Part shown: positions 18,261 through 27,128 of the stretch, piece by piece
How positions within the stretch are numbered: the stretch's first letter is position 1
Layout: every line of letters starts with the position of its first letter
Assembly: GCA_965223245.1 (NCBI GenBank)
Contig: CBDCVY010000013.1
Coordinates: forward strand, 2,356,001 to 2,420,000
DNA length: 64,000 nucleotides
Direction: 5' to 3'
DNA from: CBDCVY01 sp965223245
GTDB lineage: Bacteria > Nitrospinota > Nitrospinia > Nitrospinales > Nitrospinaceae
Notes under the pieces: generated by a model
Databases searched by the model: none
Seen by the model: only the letters and a program-made list of their open reading frames with translations
What the model was told of the DNA's origin: nothing
Translations under genes and position numbers: made by a program

Positions 18261-19463
18261 TTAACAATAAGAACCTACCAAGTCAGGGATTTCCTCTTCA
18301 GAAAAAATATTCTCAGAAGATTCTGGAGCATATACGCCTAGAATTTGATCTAGATATTCATCCTTATTTTGCCCTCCTAACTTATCTAAAGTCTCCATTA
18401 ATCTCACACTCCCACTAAAAATAGGGGAATTTTTTTCGATGGGCCGCCACTCATTGGAATTTAGCTTTGCTACAAAACTACTTTTTATTTCTAATAATTT
18501 GGAGCGTTCAAAGGCCGCCTTTATAAACCATGCTCCATTGGCAAAAGGTCCGGGCCTTCCCTTGGTTATTTTAAGATTTGGGAAACCTTCGGCTATATCA
18601 TCAATAGTTAAATATTGAATAATACGTTCGACTGCCCACTCTTGCTTTAACAATAATTTTTCATAACCATTCTGATATTCATAATTCATGAAGAAACTAT
18701 ATAAAGGTTCTTCCAATTTTGTAATATGTTCAGCCCAATCTTTGGGAAAATCTTTACACAATTGAATTAATTTGTTTAAAGTATCATTAACTTTTAAATT
18801 TGAGTTATGCTGCTCAGCAGTTTCAAAACTCAAAAGCTCAAATTCCTCGTCTTTCAATAGATCCTTTAAAGGAAAAGCATAAAATTTTTCATTCGAGACT
18901 CCGACCACTATTCCAACGATTTCATCATCTTTAGATACCACTAAAGAACCTGCCAAAACTGATTTTAAGGAAAGCGGATCATTATTATCATTTAAGGATA
19001 TTTCGATCAATTCATCGCACTCGATTTCTTCTTCTGTTTTAGGATGAAGAATGTTTTTTCTTACATGAATTGCTGAAACTAAACCAAACACTTTTTTATG
19101 TTCAAACTCATTGGGAGTCACTACCTGCGCACCTAAAGAATCAATCGGTTTAGCCAAAGAAGGTATTTGGTTGGATTTCAATGACAATGGTTTTACAGAG
19201 ATGGATGAGTTAATTTTAAAGCCTGAAATAATGGAATACTTTGGGTCAAATTTTAAATTGTTTTTTTCCGAAGAACTAATAGTTGAGATAATATTTTGAT
19301 TTTGAACTAAATAAACTTCATTTCCTCCAAGCACCAATTGAGAAGTAAGTCCAAATACGCAACCATCCTTCTCAACCAAAAGTCCCAAAGTCCCCAAACG
19401 AACTTCACCTTCGCCCGAACCAATAGTTAGTCCAGATTGAACAGTTTTTTCTATTTGAAGCAT
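18261..19463 (-). CDS. Trypsin-fold protein, apparently catalytically degenerate, with C-terminal domain
   Basis: A 400-residue protein. Residues 20-205 read as a chymotrypsin-like fold: GTLGLLV...FGLTSQLVLGG at 24-47, where the catalytic His would normally sit in a TNxHV context but a Gln (42) is present, and AGSLVVSKDDEIVGIVVG at 171-188, where the Ser-containing loop keeps Ser173. With the His missing it is probably a non-catalytic binding module, unless another residue substitutes. Residues about 225-400 are a separate helical domain resembling an adaptor. Trypsin-like modules are recurrent in bacterial multi-gene conflict systems. It starts two bases after the oxidoreductase stop, so the two are tightly coupled. 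Confidence 0.6.
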   Translation of the reverse strand: MLQIEKTVQSGLTIGSGEGEVRLGTLGLLVEKDGCVFGLTSQLVLGGNEVYLVQNQNIISTISSSEKNNLKFDPKYSIISGFKINSSISVKPLSLKSNQIPSLAKPIDSLGAQVVTPNEFEHKKVFGLVSAIHVRKNILHPKTEEEIECDELIEISLNDNNDPLSLKSVLAGSLVVSKDDEIVGIVVGVSNEKFYAFPLKDLLKDEEFELLSFETAEQHNSNLKVNDTLNKLIQLCKDFPKDWAEHITKLEEPLYSFFMNYEYQNGYEKLLLKQEWAVERIIQYLTIDDIAEGFPNLKITKGRPGPFANGAWFIKAAFERSKLLEIKSSFVAKLNSNEWRPIEKNSPIFSGSVRLMETLDKLGGQNKDEYLDQILGVYAPESSENIFSEEEIPDLVGSYC

Positions 19464-19465
19464 AT

Positions 19466-21202
19466 CTAGTTATTGTTATGCATTAATAAGCTTGTTCCAG
19501 ATGATAAGGGAGGATTATCTGACATCGATCTTTCCCAATCAATCTCAATACCAAAAAGTTGCTTAGGTAGTAACCTTTTATCGCGTAACTTCTTTAAATT
19601 AGATTGTTCACTAAAGGATCCATAAAACTTCCCAACTACCTTCGTTCCTTGATTTTCAAAACAAACTTCTAAATGAATTGATCCTATATTCTTACTTAAA
19701 AATTGAACCATTTTAGAGTGGTTATCTTCAATATATCTTGAGTCACTAAAACTATGCTTTGCAAGGTCAAATATATTTGTGAAATAATCATTTGTTTCTT
19801 GGATCATCCATCCCTTTAAATAAATATCATTTAATGCTTCTTGCTGATTTTTGAATTTTTCTAGATCAATGTCAGGAATAATTTTTTTTATAGGAGCTTC
19901 TGGGCCATGTCGCTGAATATGGAAACCTGGTTTAACTTTCTCACCAGTTTTCGAAGATATTAACCTGCCTTTACTATAATTGACTCCTTTTTCATGGTGT
20001 TCGTAGATCAAAAATTCCTTAAATAATGTAAAAGCAATCATTAACTTATGAATAGGTGCCGAGTCTTTAGAAAAAGGTTGTGGGAGGCGACCGATTAAAG
20101 TCACTCTATCTTTTTCATTAAAAAGACCTTCACTCATTATTTTTTTATTCTCAGCATTGAGATTATTAATAATGGAAAAATAACCTTCTTTCAATTTCAC
20201 AGCCGCTTCGTCATTCTTTAATTGTTGAACGGAATCCTCAATTGCTTTTATTGATTTGGTTATATTTTTCACTTTAGAGAATTTTTCAGCAATTGAAATA
20301 ACTTTTCTCCCATAATTAAAATCCTTATATAATACTCTTAAAGTATCTATCAACCCACCATCTCCCGTACCGCTAATAATAAATTTTTTATTCGTTAAGC
20401 TTTCTTGGTCCAATTTATCCGGTTCCCAATAAGGGCAAGCATCAGACTCATTAGCAATATTTTCTGGACCAAATCCGGTGGTAATTAAAACCGCTTTGTA
20501 AGCTTCACTTAATTTTTCTTCTTGCTCATTAAATTGATTTCCAAAGAGCCCTTTCGCATGAACTTTCAATCCATTCTCTCCGTCCCTCTCTAATCCAGTA
20601 ACTTTTGTATTGGTATAAATTTCGGCCATCTTATCCTTAAAGTTTTTGGTCCATTCCTCATGAATTTTCTTTATCGAATGAGAGCACTCATCATAATACC
20701 AATTAAGAAAGGGCAATGCGGTGGTAGGTTGTAAATCAATATACGGCCAAAAGTTAATGGTAGGATGAACAACTCTGTGAGAAGTTTGTCTTTGGAGTTC
20801 CAATACCATAGGCTTTTCTTCATAAAGCCATACGTTACAACCTTGACTAACTAAACTTGTCGCCGCCATAATTCCAGAGATCCCACCTCCTATAACAGCT
20901 ACATTATCGTTTTCCTGAATAATCTTTTTATTATAGAGCGCCCAAACTGTATACAGGGCACGAATCTGTTGCGATAAAAAACTTACTTTCGAAGCAAATG
21001 GGCCTATACTAAAAACTGAGGGATAGCCTTGAACTTTGGAAGAACTTTTAAATGCTTCTGCCGAGGTCCCGTCACTTGGGTCAAAAGTCTTTCTCTGCAA
21101 CTCTGCAGTTTCGTTTTTTGGATTTGAACTCATTCTTCCCATCAAATAGACATACTCATTTTTCAAATACTTTGATTTTCCGTAAAATATATCAAAAACC
21201 AC
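19466..21202 (-). CDS. FAD/NAD(P)-binding oxidoreductase-like protein
   Basis: A 578-residue protein with a GTG start at 21202; in-frame ATGs at 21142 and 21133 are alternatives and none has a strong ribosome-binding site. A Rossmann dinucleotide motif VIGGGISG lies at 103-110, followed by an acidic end of beta-2 (WLYEEK, 125-130), typical of FAD binding by amino-acid oxidase and monooxygenase relatives. A second glycine motif, ISGTGDGG, lies near residue 275, and a TTGFGPEN segment near 240. Its substrate is unknown. It is the first gene of the four-gene AT-rich operon with the pseudo-trypsin, PIN-like and SLATT genes, an unusual setting for a metabolic enzyme. Confidence 0.7.
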   Translation of the reverse strand: MVFDIFYGKSKYLKNEYVYLMGRMSSNPKNETAELQRKTFDPSDGTSAEAFKSSSKVQGYPSVFSIGPFASKVSFLSQQIRALYTVWALYNKKIIQENDNVAVIGGGISGIMAATSLVSQGCNVWLYEEKPMVLELQRQTSHRVVHPTINFWPYIDLQPTTALPFLNWYYDECSHSIKKIHEEWTKNFKDKMAEIYTNTKVTGLERDGENGLKVHAKGLFGNQFNEQEEKLSEAYKAVLITTGFGPENIANESDACPYWEPDKLDQESLTNKKFIISGTGDGGLIDTLRVLYKDFNYGRKVISIAEKFSKVKNITKSIKAIEDSVQQLKNDEAAVKLKEGYFSIINNLNAENKKIMSEGLFNEKDRVTLIGRLPQPFSKDSAPIHKLMIAFTLFKEFLIYEHHEKGVNYSKGRLISSKTGEKVKPGFHIQRHGPEAPIKKIIPDIDLEKFKNQQEALNDIYLKGWMIQETNDYFTNIFDLAKHSFSDSRYIEDNHSKMVQFLSKNIGSIHLEVCFENQGTKVVGKFYGSFSEQSNLKKLRDKRLLPKQLFGIEIDWERSMSDNPPLSSGTSLLMHNNN

Positions 21203-21629
21203 AATGAGCTCAAAGACAATTTTTCCCTATAGGCAAAAATAAAATAAAAATTCCCGGTAAACGGATACCTAAAAAAAGGAACATTCAAAACTTATTTAAA
21301 AACAAAATTTTACATATAATAAAAATGCGTTCTTTAAACTTTATGTATTGCAATACTGAGTCTATCCACATTAACCAAGGCATCCTAAACTTTCGTAAGC
21401 ATCAAAGTTTTAATAACGAAATAGTGTCTTCAAATTATTTTGACCCAGTATCTAAATTATTTACCTGAAAAAATTTATCAATAAACCGCTTTCAAAATCA
21501 TAGGCATTTACCTATGTCTATATAAGTGTGTTTTAGTCTTTAAAAAAGATGGGCTAGAAATTTAAAATAAATAATATTAAAAACTTCCATTAACTATTGT
21601 TGGTCGCAGGCGAAGTTGGCTCTTGCTAT
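21203..21629. promoter_or_regulatory. Upstream region of the four-gene operon with a perfect palindrome
   Basis: AT-rich region without a gene. A perfect 12-base palindrome, GTATTGCAATAC, lies at 21345-21356, inside a CTTTATGTATTGCAATACT context. A near copy, CTTTATGTAATGCAATACT, is at 1480-1498, just outside a repeat block, and a partial one (TTGCAATACATAC) near 27889. It could be an operator for the minus-strand operon starting at 21202. That role is a guess from position and symmetry. Confidence 0.35.
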
Positions 21630-21803
21630 GCGATGGCTATACTCAAGTTTTATCTCGGAATTATTTTTCTTTTACTATTTAGAAGACCATTTAATCTTTT
21701 TGTCAATTTACCCATTGAGTCTCTCGATCGCCTGAGCCTGCAAAAACGGCTGGACGACATGGGAAAACAAAAGGAATCTTCAAAAGAACTGAGTCAATCT
21801 TAA
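21630..21803 (+). CDS. Possible small membrane protein
   Basis: A 57-codon frame from an ATG at 21630 (a TTG at 21597 would extend it). The predicted peptide has one hydrophobic helix (LKFYLGIIFLLLF) followed by a polar, basic tail. No good ribosome-binding site is visible and no family is recognised, so it may be spurious. After it, 21804-22182 holds no gene that I can support. Confidence 0.3.
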   Translation, partial: AMAILKFYLGIIFLLLFRRPFNLFVNLPIESLDRLSLQKRLDDMGKQKESSKELSQS

Positions 21804-22182
21804 AAATATTCAAGAATATGTAAAGTCTTTACGATTAGGACGACCACCTCCCGCCTGCGCAAATATTTGTATTGATTCATTCTCGTACGGCACTTCCTTT
21901 TTAAGTTCAATGGGAATTTATATATTCAAGATCCAGAATTGGAAATTTGATTAAAATTCTATATACCTGTTTAAGGTTATTCATACATTTACGCTTTCCA
22001 TCAGTGCCCGGTTTTTATAACTTTTCACAAAGAATTCGCTCTGCCTCCTTTCATTTTCTTTGACAAAGAGGCTATTAATAGTTCCCATTTCCCATTCCAA
22101 TTTTTCCGGGTGGATTGGTATCCTTTTTGCTCAATACTTTTTATTCTAACCCTTAAATCAATTCTGTTTTTGGAGGTATAAC

Positions 22183-22950
22183 GTGCTTAAGAGAATTCGA
22201 CTGATTACTACTTTAATGTTTCTGGGCATTTTGGTGCCGATGACTTCCCTGGCTCAGGTAGGGAAAGGATTGAGCGGCCCGCATTATAATTTAAACATCA
22301 TCGGAGTGCCCATCGACAAAACGGCGGATATGATGGACAGCAACCGCCACACGATTTTTGTTCCGCTGGACACCTCAGGAGAAATCGACAAATCGGTAAA
22401 AATATTTTTCCGCCGCAATGTAGACAATCCGGATAAATTTCAAGTGGTCGACGGCAACGCCACGGATGATGGTCAGGCGGAAATTCTGGTTCCTTACGAA
22501 TTCTGTCAGGATTTAGAGGCAGGCTGTACCGACATCACCAGTTATGATGTTTATGCCGTCGGATTGGGAAAGCCCAATGGCATGGCCATTGTCTCTGCAG
22601 AATGTACCATCGACGGAGAAGTACTGGACCCGAATGACCAGGAAGCGACCTGCACGGACTTGCTGCATTCCGGTAGTTTTGATATTAAACGAACTAAGGG
22701 AAAACCCAAACGGGAAAACATCACTGATGTATTTCGTATTTCCGGATGTCTGGATCTCGCCACTGAAGGTGACTTCGACCTGGGCCCTAATGGGGTTTGC
22801 GACGAAGGCGACATTGCGTTTAATGACCTTTGGGTATTCAATATTGAAGAGTTGATGGAATATTTGTGGAACTACTCCAACAACGATCTCAAATTAATGC
22901 AGTTGCGATTTTATCCTACTTCTTCCGGATCTATCGGTACGGTTAAATAA
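22183..22950 (+). CDS. Secreted protein of unknown function
   Basis: A 255-residue protein starting at GTG, with GGAGGT eight bases upstream. The signal peptide spans about residues 1-25 (VPMTSLAQ end). The mature domain is acidic, probably beta-rich, with paired Cys near residues 109, 116, 149, 165, 191 and 207 suggesting disulphides, and Asp-rich loops (DPNDQEATCTD, NGVCDEGDIAFND) that could bind calcium. It stands alone and is followed by a hairpin. I do not recognise the family. Confidence 0.7.
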   Translation: MLKRIRLITTLMFLGILVPMTSLAQVGKGLSGPHYNLNIIGVPIDKTADMMDSNRHTIFVPLDTSGEIDKSVKIFFRRNVDNPDKFQVVDGNATDDGQAEILVPYEFCQDLEAGCTDITSYDVYAVGLGKPNGMAIVSAECTIDGEVLDPNDQEATCTDLLHSGSFDIKRTKGKPKRENITDVFRISGCLDLATEGDFDLGPNGVCDEGDIAFNDLWVFNIEELMEYLWNYSNNDLKLMQLRFYPTSSGSIGTVK

Positions 22951-22961
22951 CAGGCACCCTC

Positions 22962-23012
22962 AATTCTCTTCGGGCTTGCGGGTCATCCGGCAGGCCAGAA
23001 GAGTTGGCTTTT
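22962..23012 (+). terminator. Possible intrinsic terminator
   Basis: After the 22183 gene an interrupted stem pairs CTCTTC with GAAGAG and GGCTTGC with GCAGGCC, followed by GGCTTTTT. The rest of the region up to 23267 holds no gene. Confidence 0.45.
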
Positions 23013-23267
23013 TAAATGTTTTTTAATGATCAAATTCCCACTCACCTTTTGAAATCTGGTTCAAAATAAACCTCTCACCTGAAAAATTATTTTCTAAAAT
23101 AAGGCCCCTGCCCTTCAATTTTTCGAGTCTATACATAAAGTTGTATTTTTCAAGGGATTTTATTTCACTCCTGGGCACCTATTTAGGTAGTTTTTTCCAT
23201 CCTTCTTGTTACCATAGAAGAGTTACCCAAAATAAAACCAATCACATAATTTTTAGGGAGGCGACAT

Positions 23268-23597
23268 ATGCGTCGTTTTATTTTAATCAGTTTTGTCGGT
23301 TTGATTTGTTTCTGTTTCACCAGCAGTGCCTGGGCCAGTATGCACTCGGCTACCGATTCGTCCACTAAGAGAAATACAGACTCGCTCCTCATTCTTGCCG
23401 GTAAAGGCGGAAAAGGTAAGGGCGGGAACATGGGAAAAAGAATGGAAGCGAAAGGCCGTGAAATCAGCGAAGGCGCCAAAGAAAGAGGTAATCAAAAGAG
23501 AGAAGAAATGAGACAAAAAGCCGAGGAAAAACGCGAAGAAGCTAAACAAAAAGGAAAAAAAGTTCGTAAAGGAAGAAAGGACAAACATGACGATTAA
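23268..23597 (+). CDS. Small secreted Lys/Glu-rich protein (paralog of the 27986 gene)
   Basis: A 109-residue protein with a GGGAGG ribosome-binding site before the ATG. The signal peptide MRRFILISFVGLICFCFTSSAWA is nearly identical to that of the gene at 27986. The mature part starts with a Ser/Thr-rich spacer, then a GKGGKGKGG stretch, then a highly charged Lys/Glu/Arg-rich helix. Such a peptide could bind polyanions or the cell surface. No family is recognised. It lies 13 bases upstream of the lipoprotein gene, so the two form an operon. Confidence 0.65.
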   Translation: MRRFILISFVGLICFCFTSSAWASMHSATDSSTKRNTDSLLILAGKGGKGKGGNMGKRMEAKGREISEGAKERGNQKREEMRQKAEEKREEAKQKGKKVRKGRKDKHDD

Positions 23598-23610
23598 TTA
23601 GGAGAATTCA

Positions 23611-24003
23611 ATGAGATATTACAGCGTCGCCCGGGTATGGAGCATCCTTCTATTCATTTTGATTGTATCGGTAGGCTGTGCCCAATATGGCAGAGTCATT
23701 TTAGGTGATGACGGAGGCGGCGTGGTGGATATTGAAATCGATAAAGGACCGCAGCGGGTTCCGTATCCTCCTCCGAACAATCGTGTTTATGATTACGAGC
23801 GGGATAACAACCGTCGCTATGGTCGTGGGCCAGCACGGGGTCACTATGAAAGCCGACTGCCAAGAGTTCCTCCGGGGCACATGCCGCCACCTGGACTTTG
23901 CCGCATTTGGTATCCCGGAACTCCCCCGGGCAAACAACCGCCTCCCGGCGACTGTCGACAACTTCGACGCAACCTTCCCCCGGGTGCCTGGCTGATTCGA
24001 TAA
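23611..24003 (+). CDS. Pro/Arg/Tyr-rich lipoprotein
   Basis: A 130-residue protein with TAGGAG upstream. A hydrophobic N terminus ends in the lipobox-like VGC (Cys about residue 23). The mature region is basic and Pro/Arg/Gly-rich: PPPNNR, a tract with NRRYGRGPARGHY, and several PPG repeats (RVPPGHMPPPG, GTPPGKQPPPG, NLPPGAW). This composition is typical of small envelope proteins of unknown function. It is co-transcribed with the upstream small secreted protein and ends at a strong terminator. Confidence 0.65.
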   Translation: MRYYSVARVWSILLFILIVSVGCAQYGRVILGDDGGGVVDIEIDKGPQRVPYPPPNNRVYDYERDNNRRYGRGPARGHYESRLPRVPPGHMPPPGLCRIWYPGTPPGKQPPPGDCRQLRRNLPPGAWLIR

Positions 24004-24026
24004 TTTTTTGTTTCGTAAACAATTAT

Positions 24027-24060
24027 TGGCTCCTGCCCAAACGCAGGAGCCATTTTTTTT
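24027..24060 (+). terminator. Intrinsic terminator
   Basis: Perfect 10-bp stem TGGCTCCTGC / GCAGGAGCCA with a six-base loop and a run of eight T. The stem closely resembles the terminator at 28341-28373 that follows the paralogous small secreted protein gene. Confidence 0.9.
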
Positions 24061-24229
24061 GAAACCGGATTAAAACATCTGATTCTTTTTATAAAAAGTT
24101 TTTCTTAATAACTGTTTTGCTCGCGGGGGAAGTTGAGGTTTTGTTGTACCGTGGTTATCGTTAGGGGATTGTCTCCGAAGGTTTATTTTAATTAGATCTT
24201 TGCATAATCATAAAATTAGAAATCCCTGA

Positions 24230-24700
24230 TGGAAAGAGAGCTTTGTGTAAATCAGAAAATATAAAATCCCTGAAGGTCAATCACCCCGGCCCGGCCCCCG
24301 GCCGGCAGGAATAATTTTTTGCGATGTGTTTTCTTGCAAACTGGGTCGTCAGACAATCTTTCTCCGCGTTTTCTTCCATTCGATCTAAAACCCCGGGCGG
24401 TCAATCACCCCGGCCCGGCCCCCGGCCGGCAGGAATAATTTTTTCGCGATGTGTTTTCTTGCAAACTGGGTCGTCAGACAATCTTTCTCCGCGTTTTCTT
24501 CCATTCTATCTAAAACCCCGGGCGGTCAATCACCCCGGCCCGCGGGATAGGCCCCGCTGCCAATATTTCATTTGCGATGAGTATAAATAAATACAGTATC
24601 GTCTCAAAGGCTTCGAAAGTCTCAGTTGCCCCTCACGGCGAGTGAGTGCCTCCAATCGCCAGATTGGGAAAGAGGGAACATGGCACCCCATTTTTCGGCT
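24230..24700 (+). repeat. Tandem ~124 bp repeats of the modular hairpin family
   Basis: Core copies lie at 24268-24286, 24392-24410 and 24517-24535, in phase at 124-125 bp. The first two units are nearly identical, with the hairpin CCCGGCCCCCGGCCGG-type followed by a GCGATGTGTTTTCTTGC stretch, and the third is cut short after the start of the hairpin. A related single unit lies at 38250-38360. Further modules follow: CTCACGGCGAGTGAG near 24633 and CCAATCGCCAGATTGG near 24653. Frames crossing the repeat are not genes. Confidence 0.8.
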
Positions 24701-24750
24701 GCCTGGAGGGTGCCCTTAGAGGAGGTAGGGGCCACCCATTGTTTTGTAAC

Positions 24751-25152
24751 TTAACTTTCAGCAACAGGGGTCGCTAATGAATTGTCAAATCCTTTGGACG
24801 CTTCGGTAGAAATCTGAGTTGCCAATTTAATCGCCGCTTTGAAATTTTTAGCGGTTTTTAAACTTTTGCTCACTTTCTTTAACGCATCCTTAAGTGCATT
24901 GGCTCGTTTTTCTGAAAGAGGTTTTACCTTTTCGTCTAAATTCATTTTTAATTTTCTTTCCCGTAAACGCCGCCGAATTTGCAATATCCGGTGATCCAAA
25001 GAACTCAGGCGCGCTGTGATGAGCATATCCCGATCCGCTAAATCCTCCAGAGGAACGTCCAGATCATCATACATTTCTTCCAATTCAACACGGCGCTGCT
25101 TTAATTCCCTTAGAATACTTTCCAGTTTTTTGATTACTTCTTTATTAGTCAT
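24751..25152 (-). CDS. Coiled-coil protein
   Basis: A 133-residue protein with GGAGG upstream of the ATG. It is nearly all helix: an N-terminal coiled coil (about residues 5-70, with RELKQRRVELEEMYDDL) and a basic helical second half. No signal peptide, so it is probably cytoplasmic, unlike the two lipoprotein-like genes upstream of it in the same operon. No named family recognised. Confidence 0.6.
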   Translation of the reverse strand: MTNKEVIKKLESILRELKQRRVELEEMYDDLDVPLEDLADRDMLITARLSSLDHRILQIRRRLRERKLKMNLDEKVKPLSEKRANALKDALKKVSKSLKTAKNFKAAIKLATQISTEASKGFDNSLATPVAES

Positions 25153-25169
25153 TAACCATTCCTCCCGGT

Positions 25170-25721
25170 TTATCTCAACTTCAGATCTTGTAAGGACGTA
25201 TTATCAATCAGATGTTTGAGTAAGGGCTTGATTTGAGTGACGCGATCCTTATAAGAAGGTTCTTTTTGCAATTCCTCCAGTTTAGTTCGAGTAATCTTTA
25301 AAGCCTTCTCATCTTGTTTCAATTTTCTGATAGCCGAGTTTTGATTCAAAATTTGTTTAGACAGCAAATTCGCAAATCGAGTGCGCTCTTCCTTCACTCG
25401 TTTCACCACTTCCAGGACATACTCGCGAAAATCTTTATCGTGAAATCCTTTGCTCACCATTTGATCCACCGCATCGGTGGCCAACTGGTATTTGTGGGTT
25501 CGAATGCTATTTTGCTCAAAATTGGGAATATCATTTTTCGTATCTTCGATCACTTTTCGGTAATGAGCGCCTAGCTCGCGACTCATGTTGCGCAACTGTT
25601 CTTCATACTCCACTACCTGCACCAGAGTTTCGCGGCTCAGTTCGCGCGCCGCTCTGGGTCCGGCACATGCGGTGAACAGTACTGACATTAATATAAAACC
25701 AACCAGATATTTTGTTTTCAT
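25170..25721 (-). CDS. Helical lipoprotein
   Basis: A 183-residue protein with signal and lipobox LFTAC (Cys about residue 19), so probably lipid-anchored. The mature part is almost entirely alpha-helical and charged, with coiled-coil character from about residue 30 to 160. It lies between a larger helical lipoprotein-like gene (9 bases upstream) and a coiled-coil gene (17 bases downstream), all on the minus strand. The three may assemble into one envelope-associated coiled-coil complex; that is inference from context. Confidence 0.65.
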   Translation of the reverse strand: MKTKYLVGFILMSVLFTACAGPRAARELSRETLVQVVEYEEQLRNMSRELGAHYRKVIEDTKNDIPNFEQNSIRTHKYQLATDAVDQMVSKGFHDKDFREYVLEVVKRVKEERTRFANLLSKQILNQNSAIRKLKQDEKALKITRTKLEELQKEPSYKDRVTQIKPLLKHLIDNTSLQDLKLR

Positions 25722-25730
25722 CGATAACTC

Positions 25731-27128
25731 CTAATCTGCAGCAATGACGGAAATGCCAATGGTTTGGCCCAATCCAATCAAACCGTCTATGTCTTGTGAG
25801 TCAATTCCTCCTTTATAAAAAGCTACCAGCCCTTCCAGGCCTCGGAGGATCACCGCTTCGCGCTCCCTCAACTTAATTTCAGCTTTTGCTAATGATTCTT
25901 CAACTCGTAACCCATTAATACGATGATAAAAGTTTCCTCTGTCTTTCGAATGGATCACACGGAATAAATAATTTTGAGCCAGGGCCTCATAAATTGTTCT
26001 CAACTGCCCCTTTTTCTTATTCATACCGGGGGAACCTAAATCCCCCTGCTGCATAACCCTGCTAAGAGAAGAAAGGGTGTCTCGGATTCTTACATTTTCT
26101 GCCAACTCTAAATCCGCCTTAATTTTGTCTAATATTTTTTTATTCCTCTTAAGATCGCGAAGGTGGCTTTTCAGCAAACCCATTTGATTCGCGAACATAT
26201 TGATTTTCTTTTTGGAATTATTGATCGCCAGGCCAATGCGTTGTTCCTCGGATCGAGCCAAATCGTAAGACAGGCTAGTAATGGAAGTCATTAATCCCGG
26301 ATCTGTCAATTGCAGGTCCCTTATCTTTTTTAGCTTAGGCAATCTTTTTAAAATCGTTTTAATATTACGGAAATTTTTTCGGGAGGGTTTAGAGGTCAGC
26401 ACACCCAGCAGCTGTTGGTCAATATTTAAAAGTTCACCGACCTTCTTTTTAGATTCTTCTTCCACCAGGCCACTTCGGGAAGAAGCAGTAAAAGTTCGAA
26501 GAGAGATCTCTTTATTCAAAGCCGCCTGCAAACTGGCGATACCTTTTGAAGAAATGATCGGCTCATCTGAATTCCAGGCGACCATTTTAGATAAACTGGC
26601 ACCGATCAATTCCTGCGATGCAACATAGTTGGCTTCCACCAGGGCCGCGTTATTGATTGCTTCCACTAAGTCAGCAGACTTTTTTTTGGATGCCGATTGA
26701 TCATCCAGTAATTTTTTTAACTCGGCTTCCGTCGATTTTTTTTCCCCTTCAAATTCTTCTAAACTCAATTGGATGGATTCTATTTCATTCCCGGTTTTCT
26801 CGATCAAACCTACCCAGGTTTCGGGTAAAATGGCATTGAGTTGAATGCGATTGTCCACACCCTGCAACACCCGGTGCGTGTCTTCCACTACCACCTGTTG
26901 AGATCGATAGTTGGCCACCAGGTCACTAACGCGACCTTTTTTAATTATCTCTTGAAAATTTTTCTGTATGGCTTCGGCAGAGCTTTGCCTCTCGGAATCA
27001 TGAAAGTACAAACCGGAGCAACCCTGACTCATAAAAGCTGAGCCGAGAAATAAAACGCAAAAAAGAAACGCAAGACAAGTGGAAGTTTGAGTCCTCAAAG
27101 AATAACCGAGTAGACGACGTGGTTTCAT
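25731..27128 (-). CDS. Large coiled-coil lipoprotein-like protein
   Basis: A 465-residue protein. The N terminus has a basic start, a hydrophobic stretch and the sequence SQGCSG (Cys about residue 37), a plausible though long lipoprotein signal. The body is alpha-helical, with coiled coils around residues 110-165 and 295-350. It ends with a Gly-rich ILE-type segment (GLIGLGQTIGISVIAAD). First gene of a three-gene minus-strand operon with two smaller helical proteins. No recognised family. Confidence 0.6.
   Translation of the reverse strand: MKPRRLLGYSLRTQTSTCLAFLFCVLFLGSAFMSQGCSGLYFHDSERQSSAEAIQKNFQEIIKKGRVSDLVANYRSQQVVVEDTHRVLQGVDNRIQLNAILPETWVGLIEKTGNEIESIQLSLEEFEGEKKSTEAELKKLLDDQSASKKKSADLVEAINNAALVEANYVASQELIGASLSKMVAWNSDEPIISSKGIASLQAALNKEISLRTFTASSRSGLVEEESKKKVGELLNIDQQLLGVLTSKPSRKNFRNIKTILKRLPKLKKIRDLQLTDPGLMTSITSLSYDLARSEEQRIGLAINNSKKKINMFANQMGLLKSHLRDLKRNKKILDKIKADLELAENVRIRDTLSSLSRVMQQGDLGSPGMNKKKGQLRTIYEALAQNYLFRVIHSKDRGNFYHRINGLRVEESLAKAEIKLREREAVILRGLEGLVAFYKGGIDSQDIDGLIGLGQTIGISVIAAD

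Noticed and set aside
24324..24590. 88-codon frame over the 124-base tandem repeat
   Set aside because: The translation simply repeats with the DNA repeat units; no ribosome-binding site.
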